From contig NZ_JACYVI010000010.1 of NCBI RefSeq assembly GCF_014842265.1, forward strand, positions 1-64,000: 64,000 nt of DNA, given 5' to 3'. Positions 14,826 to 24,098 of this stretch are shown here, in pieces. Each line of letters starts with the position of its first letter. Within the stretch, counting starts at the first letter, position 1. Position numbers and translations under genes: made by a program. Source of the stretch: Pseudomonas sp. CFBP 13711. Lineage in GTDB: Bacteria; Pseudomonadota; Gammaproteobacteria; Pseudomonadales; Pseudomonadaceae. The notes under the pieces were generated by a model. That model saw nothing but the letters and a program-made list of their open reading frames with translations. It made no database searches and was not told where the DNA came from.

Positions 14826-15677
14826 TTACTTCTCCCAGTCAGCATTGTCGATCTTCAACCCGTGCAGACCGTTGTAGGCCGCGCGTTTAGGCTGCTCCCA
14901 GCCCTGGAGCAACGCCGCATCAATGTCATAGATCTCGACGCCCAACGGCCGGCACACGGTCAGCGGGTCCTGAGCATCCGGGCCCCACATTGGCAATGAA
15001 AGGTCGCCGCCGGGGCACGTCGACAACGCGCAGAGCAGGTCGATTTCGGCGAAGAACTCAAGGTAATCGCCCTGTTTGGCCGGGCAGGCTTTCATGAAAT
15101 AAAGATCGTCGTGATTCAAGCCGGTGCACTGAAAGATGTTCAGCACGTCGTGCACGTCGAATTCGGTCAGGCCGTGGGGCAACACGGCGCGGGTCAGGTT
15201 CGAATGGCAGTGATGGTGAAAGTCTTCGCCGGTGAGCATCTTGTTGACGTAGGGATCGCAGCGGGTGCCGAGCAGGTCATGCAGCCGACCGCCATGTTCG
15301 TCGATGCCATAGCTGGCGAGGCTGTCGTCGGTGATGGTGACCATCGGCCGCAGGAACGGCAGGTTCGACCACAACCGGTCATGGGTTGTGACATGGGCGC
15401 CCTGCAATTGCCGGGTGCGCGCGGCCCACATGCGTTCGCGCGGGTCGTCGGCGCTCCAGACATTGAAGTCGCCCACTTGCGGGCCCACCGGGGTGGTCAC
15501 GCGGAACACCTGCCCGGCCTTGACCTTCCACGCCCGCCCGGTGCGGATCGGCACTTCGAACTGCTCGACCAGGGAGCGGCTGTCCTGCGCCTCACGGATG
15601 CGTTGATAAAACGCCGTGTCGACCTGCAGAGCCGAGCCTTTGCTGACCTGATAAGCAGCGGGATAGTCTTTGAACAT
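14826..15677 (-). CDS. DUF1989 / urea carboxylase-associated family protein
   Basis: A 283-residue protein of the DUF1989 family, often linked to urea amidolyase or aminomethyltransferase-like genes. Family features are VPIRTGRAWKVKAGQVFRV, GPQVGDFNVWSADDPRE and FHHHCHSNLTRAVL with a His/Cys cluster that may bind metal. CTGLNHDDLYFMKACPAKQGDYLEFFAEIDL follows. ATG 15677 has AGGAG upstream and gives the usual length; upstream Met codons lack a site. No urea carboxylase, allophanate hydrolase or guanidine genes are nearby, so its role here is open. Confidence 0.8.
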   Translation of the reverse strand: MFKDYPAAYQVSKGSALQVDTAFYQRIREAQDSRSLVEQFEVPIRTGRAWKVKAGQVFRVTTPVGPQVGDFNVWSADDPRERMWAARTRQLQGAHVTTHDRLWSNLPFLRPMVTITDDSLASYGIDEHGGRLHDLLGTRCDPYVNKMLTGEDFHHHCHSNLTRAVLPHGLTEFDVHDVLNIFQCTGLNHDDLYFMKACPAKQGDYLEFFAEIDLLCALSTCPGGDLSLPMWGPDAQDPLTVCRPLGVEIYDIDAALLQGWEQPKRAAYNGLHGLKIDNADWEK

Positions 15678-15885
15678 GGGTGCTCCTGGCGAGTGATTGA
15701 CTTCTAAAGGATTTGAGCAAAGCACGGCCCGTGCCAAGGGCTTTCAGAGATTAACGAACGTCCCTGATTTGGAATTTAATTTCCATCTGTACAAGCAATA
15801 GAACTGCGGCTAGCATTGCGACAGCCTCACCGAGGCCCCGAATCGACCTCAACAAGACCTCATCGAGAGGCTTCAGGGGATTCAC

Positions 15886-16911
15886 ATGCTCGACCGCGCC
15901 AGACGTTTTTCCATCAAGCAGATCGCAACCCAGGCCGGCGTGAGCAAGGCGACGGTCGATCGCGTCCTGCATCAGCGCGGCAGCGTGCATTACCAGACCC
16001 ACCGCCGCATTCATCAAGCCCTCGAAGAACTCGAAGCCCAGGAAAAATCCGGGCCTGCGGTGGGCCGCACCTTTCATATCGACGTCATCCTGCACACGCC
16101 CAAGCGCTTCAGCGACGCGGTGCAGGAGGCGATTCTCGCCCAGCTCGGCAGTCTGGCGCCGTTTCGGATCTTTCCGCGCTTTCACCTGTATCAGGCCATC
16201 GGCACACAGCAGATGCACGACCTGATTCTGCGCTGCGTCGAAAAAGGCAGTCAGGGCCTGATCATCAAGGCGGCGGATGAATTGCCGATCAACGAAGCGG
16301 TGAATCAGGCCACGGCGGCGGGTGTGCCGGTGGTGACCTTTGTTTCCGATCTGCCCCAGAGTGAGCGCATCGGTTACATCGGCATGGACAATCGCACTGC
16401 CGGGCAGACCGCGGCGTACCTGATGTCGCGCTGGCTGGACGATGCCGCCCAGGACGTGGCCGTGGTGATCAGCAGTGAGCTGTTTCGTGGCGAGGAAGAG
16501 CGAGAAATGGGTTTCCGCACCTGGCTGCGCAGCCGTGCGGCGCATTTGCGCGTCGTCGACGTCACCGGAGGGTTCGGGGTGCATGAGCCGACTTTCGAGA
16601 AAGTGACTCGAGCGCTGCAGGACAATCCGTCGATCAAGGCCATTTACAGCGTCGGCGGCGGCAACCGCGCGATCGTCGATGCCTTCGCCGCACTGGATCG
16701 CCCCCTTGAGGTGTTCATCGGCCACGACCTCGATCAGGAAAACCGCCAACTGCTGGCGGAAGAAAAGATTGCCGCGATCATCGATCACAACCTGCAGGTC
16801 GACGCCCGCAACGCGTTTCTGCACATCCTGCAGTTTCATCGCCTGTGGAAGGCGGTGCCGATTCCCGTTTCCCACGTGCAGGTGGTCACGCCGTTCAACC
16901 TGACGCACTGA
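15886..16911 (+). CDS. LacI-family regulator
   Basis: A 341-residue LacI/GalR-type regulator. The helix-turn-helix and hinge helix occupy residues 8-58 (FSIKQIATQAGVSKATVDRVLHQRGSV). A periplasmic-binding-protein-like domain follows, of the sort that binds pentoses, inositol or ribose (VVTFVSDLPQSERIGYIGMDNRTAGQTAAYL). It is co-directional with an inositol-dehydrogenase-like gene 58 bp downstream, suggesting control of polyol catabolism with an inositol-like inducer. GGGGATTCAC precedes ATG 15886. The inducer is inferred only from the neighbour. Confidence 0.85.
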   Translation: MLDRARRFSIKQIATQAGVSKATVDRVLHQRGSVHYQTHRRIHQALEELEAQEKSGPAVGRTFHIDVILHTPKRFSDAVQEAILAQLGSLAPFRIFPRFHLYQAIGTQQMHDLILRCVEKGSQGLIIKAADELPINEAVNQATAAGVPVVTFVSDLPQSERIGYIGMDNRTAGQTAAYLMSRWLDDAAQDVAVVISSELFRGEEEREMGFRTWLRSRAAHLRVVDVTGGFGVHEPTFEKVTRALQDNPSIKAIYSVGGGNRAIVDAFAALDRPLEVFIGHDLDQENRQLLAEEKIAAIIDHNLQVDARNAFLHILQFHRLWKAVPIPVSHVQVVTPFNLTH

Positions 16912-16969
16912 TGTGCAGCCGCACCCGTTACGCCGATCACCCCATAACAACAATCCCGGAGATCCCCCC

Positions 16970-17968
16970 ATGCTACGCATTGCTGTCCTCGGCGCAGGCC
17001 GTATCGCCAACATTCACGCAGCCAACGTGGCCGCCAATCCCAACGTGCAACTCACGGTGATCGCTGACCCCTGGCGCGAAGGGGTTGACGCCCTCGCCGG
17101 AAAGCTGGGCTGCGCCGCGGCCTATGACTGCGCCGAAGCCATTGCCCGTGACGACGTGGGTGCGATTGTCATCGGCACGCCCACCGACACCCACATCGAC
17201 CTGATGCTGCGGGCGGTCAAGCTAGGCAAACCCGTACTGTGCGAGAAACCCATTGATCTGGATTTCGCCAAAGCCGCCCGCGCGGTGGAAGAGATCGAGC
17301 GCCTGAACGGCAAAGTGATGCTCGGTTTCAACCGCCGCTTCGACCCCGACACCCTGCAGATGCGCAAGTCCATTGCCCGCGGGGACATCGGCGAGGTGCG
17401 CCAGGTGGTCATCACCAGCCGGGATCCGGGTCTGGCGCCGGTGGAATACCTGACCCACTCCGGCGGCATCTTCCGCGACATGACCATCCATGATTTCGAC
17501 ACCGCGCGCACGCTGCTCGGCGAAGAACCCACCGAAGTCATCGCCATCGCCAGCCGACTGGTGGAGCCCGCACTGGCGCAAATCGACGACTACGACAGCG
17601 TGATGGTGCTGCTGCGCACCGCGTCCGGCAAACAGTGCCACATCAATTGCTGCCGCGAAGCCGTGTACGGCTATGACCAGCGCCTGGAAGTGTTCGGCTC
17701 CAAGGGGATGATCCTCAACGACAACCATCGCCCGAGCACCGTGCGCAGCTACAGCGCCACGCAGACCGAAGTGCGTGAGCCGCTGGAGAATTTCTTTCTC
17801 GAGCGTTATGCCGCTTCGTATCGCATCGAGCTCAACCAGTTCATCGACGCGGTGCGGGGCAACGAAACCTTGCCCACCAATGCCCGCGACGGCTTGAGAG
17901 CCTTGCATCTGGCCAACTGTGCCATCGAATCGATCAAGACCGGGCGGGCGGTGAAGGTGGAGATCTGA
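16970..17968 (+). CDS. iolG: Gfo/Idh/MocA-family oxidoreductase, inositol 2-dehydrogenase-like
   Basis: A 332-residue NAD(P)-dependent dehydrogenase. The Rossmann motif is VLGAGRIANIHAANV at residues 6-20. The family Lys of CEKPIDLDF sits near residue 95, and the catalytic D-x3-H pattern lies in SGGIFRDMTIHDFDTARTLLGE. This resembles myo-inositol 2-dehydrogenase IolG (EC 1.1.1.18), which opens inositol catabolism. ATG 16970 is preceded by GGAGA. No other iol genes are in the window, so a scyllo-inositol or other sugar dehydrogenase role is possible. It is cotranscribed with, or controlled by, the LacI gene upstream. Confidence 0.78.
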   Translation: MLRIAVLGAGRIANIHAANVAANPNVQLTVIADPWREGVDALAGKLGCAAAYDCAEAIARDDVGAIVIGTPTDTHIDLMLRAVKLGKPVLCEKPIDLDFAKAARAVEEIERLNGKVMLGFNRRFDPDTLQMRKSIARGDIGEVRQVVITSRDPGLAPVEYLTHSGGIFRDMTIHDFDTARTLLGEEPTEVIAIASRLVEPALAQIDDYDSVMVLLRTASGKQCHINCCREAVYGYDQRLEVFGSKGMILNDNHRPSTVRSYSATQTEVREPLENFFLERYAASYRIELNQFIDAVRGNETLPTNARDGLRALHLANCAIESIKTGRAVKVEI

Positions 17969-18075
17969 GTCGCGGAGAAACGCGTCGCCCGAAATCAGGA
18001 TCGGGCAGGTGAACATTTTCTGGGGGATTGCCCGTCGTCAAGACGCCACGGTATCGCGCAGCAGATGCGGTCCAT

Positions 18076-18166
18076 GTGGGAGTGAGCTTGCTCACGAAGA
18101 CAGCATTCCAGCCGCCAAAGATTCTGTGGATGGACGGCCCTTTTCGCGAGCAAGCTCGCTCCCACA
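18076..18166. repeat. Inverted REP pair
   Basis: GTGGGAGTGAGCTTGCTCACGAAG faces CGCGAGCAAGCTCGCTCCCAC across about 45 bp, between the convergent iolG-like and dnaE2 genes. The rest of 17969-18220 shows nothing else. Confidence 0.85.
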
Positions 18167-18220
18167 ATGTTTATCCCCGGCATCTCGGCAATCACGTCAT
18201 GTTCGACGTTTCCCTGCGCA

Positions 18221-21200
18221 TCACTTGAAATCCCGGCTGCGCACGTCGAGCCCGGTGAGCATCGGCGTGAGGTCGAACAATCGCTGGGCGATGACGTGAC
18301 GCACGCCCTTCTGGAATTCGAACTTGCCGAACACCTGCATCAACTGCGACCCCACCAGCACCTTGCGTTGACGCTCGGCCAGATCACGCCAGACCACGAC
18401 GTTGATCATTCCGTGTTCGTCTTCCAGCGTCACAAAGGTCACGCCACTGGCGGTGCCGGGCCGTTGTCGACCGACGACAAGCCCGGCGACGCTGAAGCTT
18501 CGGCCATGTTCTTCATCCAGCAAATCCTTGGAACTGCGAAAACGCTTCGCTGCCAGTTTAGGGCGCAGCAAGGCCAGCGGGTGCGGGCCGAGTGTGGTGC
18601 CGAGGGAGTCGTAATCGGCAGCAAGGTCCTGGGCGACACTCGGCAGCGGCAGCGCGACTTGGGCCTCTTCGCCAAAACAGTCGTCGCCGAACAACGGCCG
18701 TTGCATCTCGACGCCGGCGATCTCCCAGCGCGCCCGATGCCGATGCCCCACCAGCCCGCGCAGGGCACCGGAATCCGCCAGGGCAGCACGGGCCCGGTTG
18801 TCCAGTTCGGCGCGAATGCACAGGTCGGCCACGTCCTTGAAATCTCGGACACCACGGGCCTGTTCGATGCGCGTGGCGTCCTCCTGGCGGAACCCCTTAA
18901 TCATGCGCAGGCCCATGCGAATGGCCAGGTTCTGATTGTATTCGCGGCCGGCAACCGGCTCGAGCGAACAGTCCCAGTCGCTGTAACGCACGTCCACCGG
19001 GTGCACGTCGATCTGCTGGCGGCGGGCGTCCTGCAGCAATTGATCGGGGCTGTAAAAACCCATGGGCCAGCTGTTGATCAGCGCGCAGGTAAAGGCTGCC
19101 GGCTCGTGGCACTTGAGCCAGCAACTGGCGTAGGTCAGCAGGGCGAAACTGGCGGCGTGGGATTCCGGAAAGCCGTAGCTGCCGAAGCCCTTGATCTGCT
19201 CGAAAATGCGCTGGATGAACTCGTCCGGGTAACCCTTTTCCTTCATGCGCTCGCTCAAGCGGATCCGATGGGGCTCGAGACCACCATGGCGTTTCCAGGC
19301 GGCCATGGAACGGCGCAGTTGATCCGCCTCGCCGGGGGAATAATCAGCAGCGACGATCGCCAGTTGCATGACCTGTTCCTGAAACAGGGGCACGCCCAAT
19401 GTGCGCTCGAACACCACTTTCAGTTCATCGGACGGGTACGTTACCTCTTCTTCGCCGTTCTTGCGGCGCAGGTACGGATGGACCATTCCGCCCTGAATCG
19501 GACCGGGGCGGACGATGGCGACTTCGATCACCAGGTCATAGAAGGTGTTGGGTTTCAAGCGCGGCAGCATGGACATCTGCGCCCGCGACTCGATCTGGAA
19601 CACGCCGATGGTGTCGGCGCGGGTGATCATGTCGTAGGTCGGCTTGTCCTCGGCGGGGATGGTCGCGAGGGTCAGGTCGTAACCGCGATAACCCCTGACC
19701 AGATCGAAGGTCCGGCGCAGGGCGCTGAGCATGCCCAAGGCGAGGATATCGACTTTGAGCAGGCCGACCAGATCGAGGTCGTCCTTGTCCCACTGAATGA
19801 TGGTGCGGTCCGCCATGGCGGCGTTTTCCACGGGCACCAGGGTTTCCAGCGGATGCTCGGAAATCACAAAGCCGCCGGGGTGCTGGGACAGATGCCGGGG
19901 GAAGCCGATGAGTTCGCCGGTCAGCGTCAGTACCCGCCGCAGGATCGGGCTGTCGGGTTCGAAACCGGATTCGCGCAGGCGTTCGGCGGGCGGCATGCTG
20001 TCGCTCCAGCGGCTGAAGCAGTCCGCCAGGGCGTTGATCTGGTCGGGCGGCAAACCGAGGACCCGCGCCACATCCCGTACGGCCCCCGCACCGTGGTAGG
20101 TACTGGCAACGGCGGTGAGCGCCGCCCTGCCCCGGCCGTATCGACGGAACACGTATTGCAGCACTTCCTCGCGCCGTTCGTGCTCGAAATCCACGTCGAT
20201 GTCCGGGGGCTCGTCGCGCTCTTCGGAGATGAAACGCTCGAACAGCAGATTGCTTTTTGACGGGTCCAGCTCGGTGATGCCCAGGGCAAAACACACCGTG
20301 GAGTTGGCCGCCGAGCCCCGACCCTGGCAGAGGATATGCTGCTCGCGGGCGAAGCTGACGATGTCGTGCACCGTGAGGAAGTAACTCTCGTAACGCTTGG
20401 CCGCGATCACTTTCAGCTCTTTTTCGATGTTGCTGCGGGCGACCTCCGGCACGCCCTGAGGCCAGCGACGGCTGGCGCCCTGCTCGGTCAGGTGCCGCAG
20501 CCAACTGCTGGGGGACTGGTCAGGCGGCACCAGCTCATGGGGGTATTCGTAGCGCAACTCACTGAGGTCGAAGGTGCAGCGCCGGGCAATGTTCACGGTT
20601 TCAATCAGCAGGCTCGACGGATACAGCTCGCCCAGCACCGACAGCGGTCGCAAATGCCGCTCGCCGTTGGCAAACAGCCGATGCCCTGCCTCCGCCACGG
20701 TGGTGTGATGGCGAACGGCGCTCATGGTGTCCTGCAAGGCCCGACGACCGCGGGCGTGCATGTGCACGTCGCCACTGGCAACGGCAGGAATCGCCATGGC
20801 CCGTGCCATGCCGAGCAAGGTGTTCAGACGCTTTCGATCATCCGGACCGCAATGCAACTCGACACTCAGCCACAGATTCTGCTGAAAAATCCCACGCAGC
20901 CATTCACCTTGTTTCCGCCGGGTCGGGACGTCCTGTTCAAGATCCGGCAGCCACAGCGCCAAAAGCCCCGAGAGCGGCGGCTGGAAGTCCTCGCGCAGCA
21001 AGCGGTATTCGCCTTTCTTGCTACGACGCCGACCCTGGGTGATCAAGCGACACAAGGCCTGGTAACCGGCGAGGTTCTCCACCAGCAAGACGATTTTCGG
21101 CCCGTTCTCGACGGTGATTTCGCTGCCGATGATCAGCGGCAGTTCACATTCCTTCGCCGCCTGCCACGCCCGCACAATGCCCGCCAGGGTGCATTCATCG

Positions 21201-21322
21201 GTGATCGCCAGCGCTTGATAGCCATGCAGTTTGGCCCGCTCGAACAGCTCCTTCGCACTCGACGCCCCACGCTGGAAGCTGAAGTTCGACAGGCAATGCA
21301 GCTCGGCGTATGCCCCGCTCAT
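18221..21322 (-). CDS. dnaE2: Error-prone DNA polymerase DnaE2
   Basis: A 1033-residue C-family polymerase used for damage-induced translesion mutagenesis. The N-terminal PHP domain is at residues 1-200 (YAELHCLSNFSFQRGAS, ALAITDECTLAGIVRAW). The polymerase active-site region contains PDIDVDFEHERREEVLQYVF with its catalytic aspartates, followed by QWDKDDLDLVGLLKVDILALGMLSA. An HhH region and OB fold come last (SVAGLVVGRQRPGTASGVTFVTLEDEHG). ATG 21322 overlaps the imuB stop by four bases, so translation is coupled. It acts with ImuA and ImuB as the mutasome and should be SOS-controlled through the LexA2 site upstream of the cassette. Confidence 0.95.
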   Translation of the reverse strand: MSGAYAELHCLSNFSFQRGASSAKELFERAKLHGYQALAITDECTLAGIVRAWQAAKECELPLIIGSEITVENGPKIVLLVENLAGYQALCRLITQGRRRSKKGEYRLLREDFQPPLSGLLALWLPDLEQDVPTRRKQGEWLRGIFQQNLWLSVELHCGPDDRKRLNTLLGMARAMAIPAVASGDVHMHARGRRALQDTMSAVRHHTTVAEAGHRLFANGERHLRPLSVLGELYPSSLLIETVNIARRCTFDLSELRYEYPHELVPPDQSPSSWLRHLTEQGASRRWPQGVPEVARSNIEKELKVIAAKRYESYFLTVHDIVSFAREQHILCQGRGSAANSTVCFALGITELDPSKSNLLFERFISEERDEPPDIDVDFEHERREEVLQYVFRRYGRGRAALTAVASTYHGAGAVRDVARVLGLPPDQINALADCFSRWSDSMPPAERLRESGFEPDSPILRRVLTLTGELIGFPRHLSQHPGGFVISEHPLETLVPVENAAMADRTIIQWDKDDLDLVGLLKVDILALGMLSALRRTFDLVRGYRGYDLTLATIPAEDKPTYDMITRADTIGVFQIESRAQMSMLPRLKPNTFYDLVIEVAIVRPGPIQGGMVHPYLRRKNGEEEVTYPSDELKVVFERTLGVPLFQEQVMQLAIVAADYSPGEADQLRRSMAAWKRHGGLEPHRIRLSERMKEKGYPDEFIQRIFEQIKGFGSYGFPESHAASFALLTYASCWLKCHEPAAFTCALINSWPMGFYSPDQLLQDARRQQIDVHPVDVRYSDWDCSLEPVAGREYNQNLAIRMGLRMIKGFRQEDATRIEQARGVRDFKDVADLCIRAELDNRARAALADSGALRGLVGHRHRARWEIAGVEMQRPLFGDDCFGEEAQVALPLPSVAQDLAADYDSLGTTLGPHPLALLRPKLAAKRFRSSKDLLDEEHGRSFSVAGLVVGRQRPGTASGVTFVTLEDEHGMINVVVWRDLAERQRKVLVGSQLMQVFGKFEFQKGVRHVIAQRLFDLTPMLTGLDVRSRDFK

Positions 21323-22746
21323 GCGAACCAGCCGTGCAGCAACAGGCTGCTGTCGCCGACGCTGCGGTACGCCCAGCCGCGCTGGCCGTTGCGGGTTTCG
21401 ACGAGGTAATAGTCGCGGCGCACGTCGCCGCCGTCCCACCAGCCCGACTCGATGCGCTCCGGCCCGGCCAGCACGCGCACGCCCGGCTCGGTCAGTAACT
21501 CGGGCTCAGGCAACAGCCAGCCGGGGCGCGGCACTTTATGGGTCAGCACCAGCGGCTTGTTCGGGCAAGCGGGCAGCGAGGCGTGTTCCGGACGATGGTC
21601 GGCATTGAAGCCCAGGCCAGCGACCGCTTCATCCCCAAGCCGTGCGCGCAAACGCTCGCGCAGTTGCTCCCAGGGCATGGTCTGCTGCGGACGGTCGTCG
21701 AACAGCTCGCGGTGGGTGGGCACGAAGGCCGGCAGATCCTTGGCCTGCAATCGCAACGCGCGCACCGGCGACGGCACTTCGACTTGCTCCAGACGGCCCC
21801 GCGCCAGCTCGAACAGCATGTTGGCTTCGCGCTCGGCACTGAGCAGGCCGACGGGAATCTGTGTGTCCGGGGCCACGCTGCCGACGCTTGGCACGTGTTC
21901 CAGATGAATCACGAAACGTTGCACGCCGCTGTCGCGCCCGGCCAGAAACACCGCCAGATCGGCAATCATGCGCTTGAGCGGGAACAGCAGCGCCTGATGG
22001 GATTCGACGTCGAAATTCAGCTCGATACGGGTATCGAAACGGTCCGGCGGCACATAACACTCCAGCCCCATGGGCCGGCGCCCGAACAGCGTGTCGAGGT
22101 GTTGCAGGACCGCCGCCGGGAAACGCCGGGCCAGGGTGTCACGGGGCAACGCCTGAACCTGTCGCACGCGATGCAGGCCCATGCGCGCCAGGGCCGTGGC
22201 CACCTCGGTTGGCAGGCCGATGCGGTTGACCGGCATCTGTGCCAGCACCTCATGCAGCGTGTCGCCATCGGTCACGGCGAGACCATCATGGGCGTTGGCA
22301 AGCATGCGGGCCGCCAGCGGATTGGGTGCCGCGACGATGCGGTGGGTGAAGCCCAGCTCGGTCAGTTCCTGACGCAGACGCGCTTCGAAGACCGGCCACG
22401 GCCCGAACAGGCCAAAGCTGGATTCAACCTCCATCAACAGCACGCGCGGGTACTTGAGGCTGACATGGGAACTGAAACGGTAGGCCCAGGCCGCCAGCAA
22501 ACGATGCCAGCGCTCGGTTTCGTCGGGGTCGTATTCGACGGTGGCGAATTCACGGGTCATGGCATGGGCTGCGGTCAACGACTGGCCGGCACGCAGGCCC
22601 ATTGCCCGGGCCGCCGGGTTGACCGTCTGCAGCACCCGGCGCTGCGCCGTGCCGCTGATCAGCGCCAGCGGTTCTTCAGGGTTTTCGCGACGACGTATGA
22701 CGCCGTCCAGCGCCAGCTGCGGCAGGAGGACACAAGCCCAGAGCAT
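21319..22746 (-). CDS. imuB: ImuB, catalytically inactive Y-family polymerase homologue
   Basis: A 475-residue member of the DinB/UmuC superfamily that acts as mutasome hub, linking DnaE2 to the beta clamp. The N-terminus LWACVLLPQLALDGVIRRRENPEEPLAL lacks the acidic catalytic residues of true Y-family polymerases, as expected for ImuB. The palm/finger region runs through RVLLMEVESSFGLFGPWP, and a little-finger-like domain follows. The gene lies between imuA (7-bp gap) and dnaE2 (4-bp overlap). ATG 22746 was preferred over much longer upstream frames that overlap imuA. Confidence 0.93.
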   Translation of the reverse strand: MLWACVLLPQLALDGVIRRRENPEEPLALISGTAQRRVLQTVNPAARAMGLRAGQSLTAAHAMTREFATVEYDPDETERWHRLLAAWAYRFSSHVSLKYPRVLLMEVESSFGLFGPWPVFEARLRQELTELGFTHRIVAAPNPLAARMLANAHDGLAVTDGDTLHEVLAQMPVNRIGLPTEVATALARMGLHRVRQVQALPRDTLARRFPAAVLQHLDTLFGRRPMGLECYVPPDRFDTRIELNFDVESHQALLFPLKRMIADLAVFLAGRDSGVQRFVIHLEHVPSVGSVAPDTQIPVGLLSAEREANMLFELARGRLEQVEVPSPVRALRLQAKDLPAFVPTHRELFDDRPQQTMPWEQLRERLRARLGDEAVAGLGFNADHRPEHASLPACPNKPLVLTHKVPRPGWLLPEPELLTEPGVRVLAGPERIESGWWDGGDVRRDYYLVETRNGQRGWAYRSVGDSSLLLHGWFA

Positions 22747-22753
22747 GGCAACC

Positions 22754-23374
22754 TCAAGCGTCAGCAGTGAACGGAACGGGGGAAGCAGGCGGCAGCCCGC
22801 CGCGACACTTGAGCACCCGCAACTGACTGGGGCGCGCGTCGATGGCAATACGCAGCGCGGCCGGTGACGGATTGGCGGCCGCCTCATGCCCGCGACAGGC
22901 AAAGGCCAGGGTTTCACCGGTTTCGGCGGCCACCTGCAACCGACGCAGGGCGCGGTCGTCGACCTTGGTCGGCCAGCACAACACCGCGCCGCAACTGCCC
23001 GAGCGCAGGCATTGCTCAACTGCCCATAGGGCATCGCGCTCGTTGGCGTGGATGATCGACAACTGCCTCAGGTCGATGCCCGCCATCTGCCAGGCCTGGG
23101 CATAGGGGAGATAGGGAGGCGCGACCAGCACGATGCGTTCGCCGCTGTCAGCAAGCCGCGCCAGGGTTGGCCACATCAGCCGCAACTCGCCACTGCCGTT
23201 GGCTGCGACCAGCACTTCGGTCATCGCCGCAGGGGGCCAGCCCCCCATGGGCAACGCCGCGTCGAGGGCCGCATGGCCGGTGGGCTGCGCGGCCACGGAG
23301 GCAACCTGCTGACGCCCCTTCCAGACGCGCCGCTCGTCCAGCAGCGCGTCCAGGCTGACCACCGCGCCCATCAT
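22754..23374 (-). CDS. imuA: ImuA, RecA-like mutasome protein
   Basis: A 206-residue SulA/RecA-related protein typical of the Pseudomonas imu cassette. It contains LPMGGWPPAAMTEVLVAANGSGELRLMWPTLARLA, which resembles a degenerate RecA core with no intact Walker A, then RIVLVAPPYLPYAQAWQMAGIDLRQLSIIHA. It is required with ImuB and DnaE2 for induced mutagenesis. ATG 23374 overlaps the lexA2 stop by four bases, so it is translated by coupling from the regulator gene. Confidence 0.92.
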   Translation of the reverse strand: MMGAVVSLDALLDERRVWKGRQQVASVAAQPTGHAALDAALPMGGWPPAAMTEVLVAANGSGELRLMWPTLARLADSGERIVLVAPPYLPYAQAWQMAGIDLRQLSIIHANERDALWAVEQCLRSGSCGAVLCWPTKVDDRALRRLQVAAETGETLAFACRGHEAAANPSPAALRIAIDARPSQLRVLKCRGGLPPASPVPFTADA

Positions 23375-23988
23375 TCCCGGCGCACCAGGCCACAGAACAC
23401 ACCTTCGATGGCGAAGTCCTGGTCGGGCCGAACAATGATGGGTTTATACGCAGGGTTGCGCGGCAGCAAGCGCAGCTGATCATCGCCGCGCTCAAGGCGC
23501 TTGATGGTCACTTCGCCGTCCAGCCGGGCCACGATGATCTGCCCGTCGCGGGCGTCGGCGCTTTGCAGGATGCCCACCAGATCGCCATCGAAGATGCCGT
23601 CGTCGATCATAGAGTCCCCGCTCACCCGCAGCAGGTAATCCGGGACGCGCATGAAGGTGCGGCTGTCCAGCGTGAAGGTGTCGTGGTTATCGAGGTCGGG
23701 GCCGATGGGCGCACCGGCGGCTACCCGCCCGAGGACGGGAATGTCGAGCATCTGCGGCCGCGGACGGGTGTCCACCAGCCGGATGCCGCGGGCCTGATTG
23801 GCGGTGACTTCGATCAAACCGGCATCGGTGAGCGCCACGATGTGCTTGCGCGCGACACTGCGGGAAGCAAATCCGAAGGCTTCGGAAATTTCAGCCAGGC
23901 TGGGAGGCTGGCCATTTTGGGCGATGCGATCTCGAATGAACGTGAGGATGGCAGCGCGTTTTGGGGATAGGGTCGTCATGGAGCACAT
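23371..23988 (-). CDS. lexA: LexA repressor, second paralogue (LexA2 type)
   Basis: SOS repressor that undergoes self-cleavage. The winged helix is at residues 8-65 (ILTFIRDRIAQNGQPPSLAEISEAFGFASRSVARKHI). The Ala91-Gly92 cleavage site is in RVAAGAPIG, the catalytic Ser126 in VSGDSM and Lys163 in TIKRL. The shortened recognition helix (SRSVARKHIVAL) matches LexA2 heads imuA-imuB-dnaE2 cassettes. Two starts are possible. ATG 23988 (205 aa) follows GAGAAGAG but lies inside the predicted operator; ATG 23979 (202 aa) lies just after it. Both are in frame. It is the first gene of the four-gene operon and should be self-regulated. Confidence 0.93.
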   Translation of the reverse strand: MCSMTTLSPKRAAILTFIRDRIAQNGQPPSLAEISEAFGFASRSVARKHIVALTDAGLIEVTANQARGIRLVDTRPRPQMLDIPVLGRVAAGAPIGPDLDNHDTFTLDSRTFMRVPDYLLRVSGDSMIDDGIFDGDLVGILQSADARDGQIIVARLDGEVTIKRLERGDDQLRLLPRNPAYKPIIVRPDQDFAIEGVFCGLVRRE

Positions 23989-23996
23989 TTGTACTC
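23981..23996 (-). promoter_or_regulatory. LexA2-type SOS operator
   Basis: On the minus strand the sequence is GAGTACAAATGTGCTC, a near-perfect palindrome that contains GTAC-N4-GTGC, the form described for P. putida LexA2 rather than the CTG-N10-CAG box of LexA1. It overlaps the first possible lexA start codon. Confidence 0.8.
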
Positions 23997-24098
23997 TTCT
24001 CGACTAAACCTGACTAGCGCCTCTTGTCGATCCGGCTGCAATTTTTGTAACAGAGCGGCGAATACGGGGAATCACCACCCTGCTCAAAAGCCCTTTCT

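Noticed and set aside
18167..20260. 697-codon plus-strand ORF opposite dnaE2
   Set aside because: It is antisense to the polymerase, has no recognisable domains and no ribosome site. Long antisense frames are expected in GC-rich Pseudomonas DNA.
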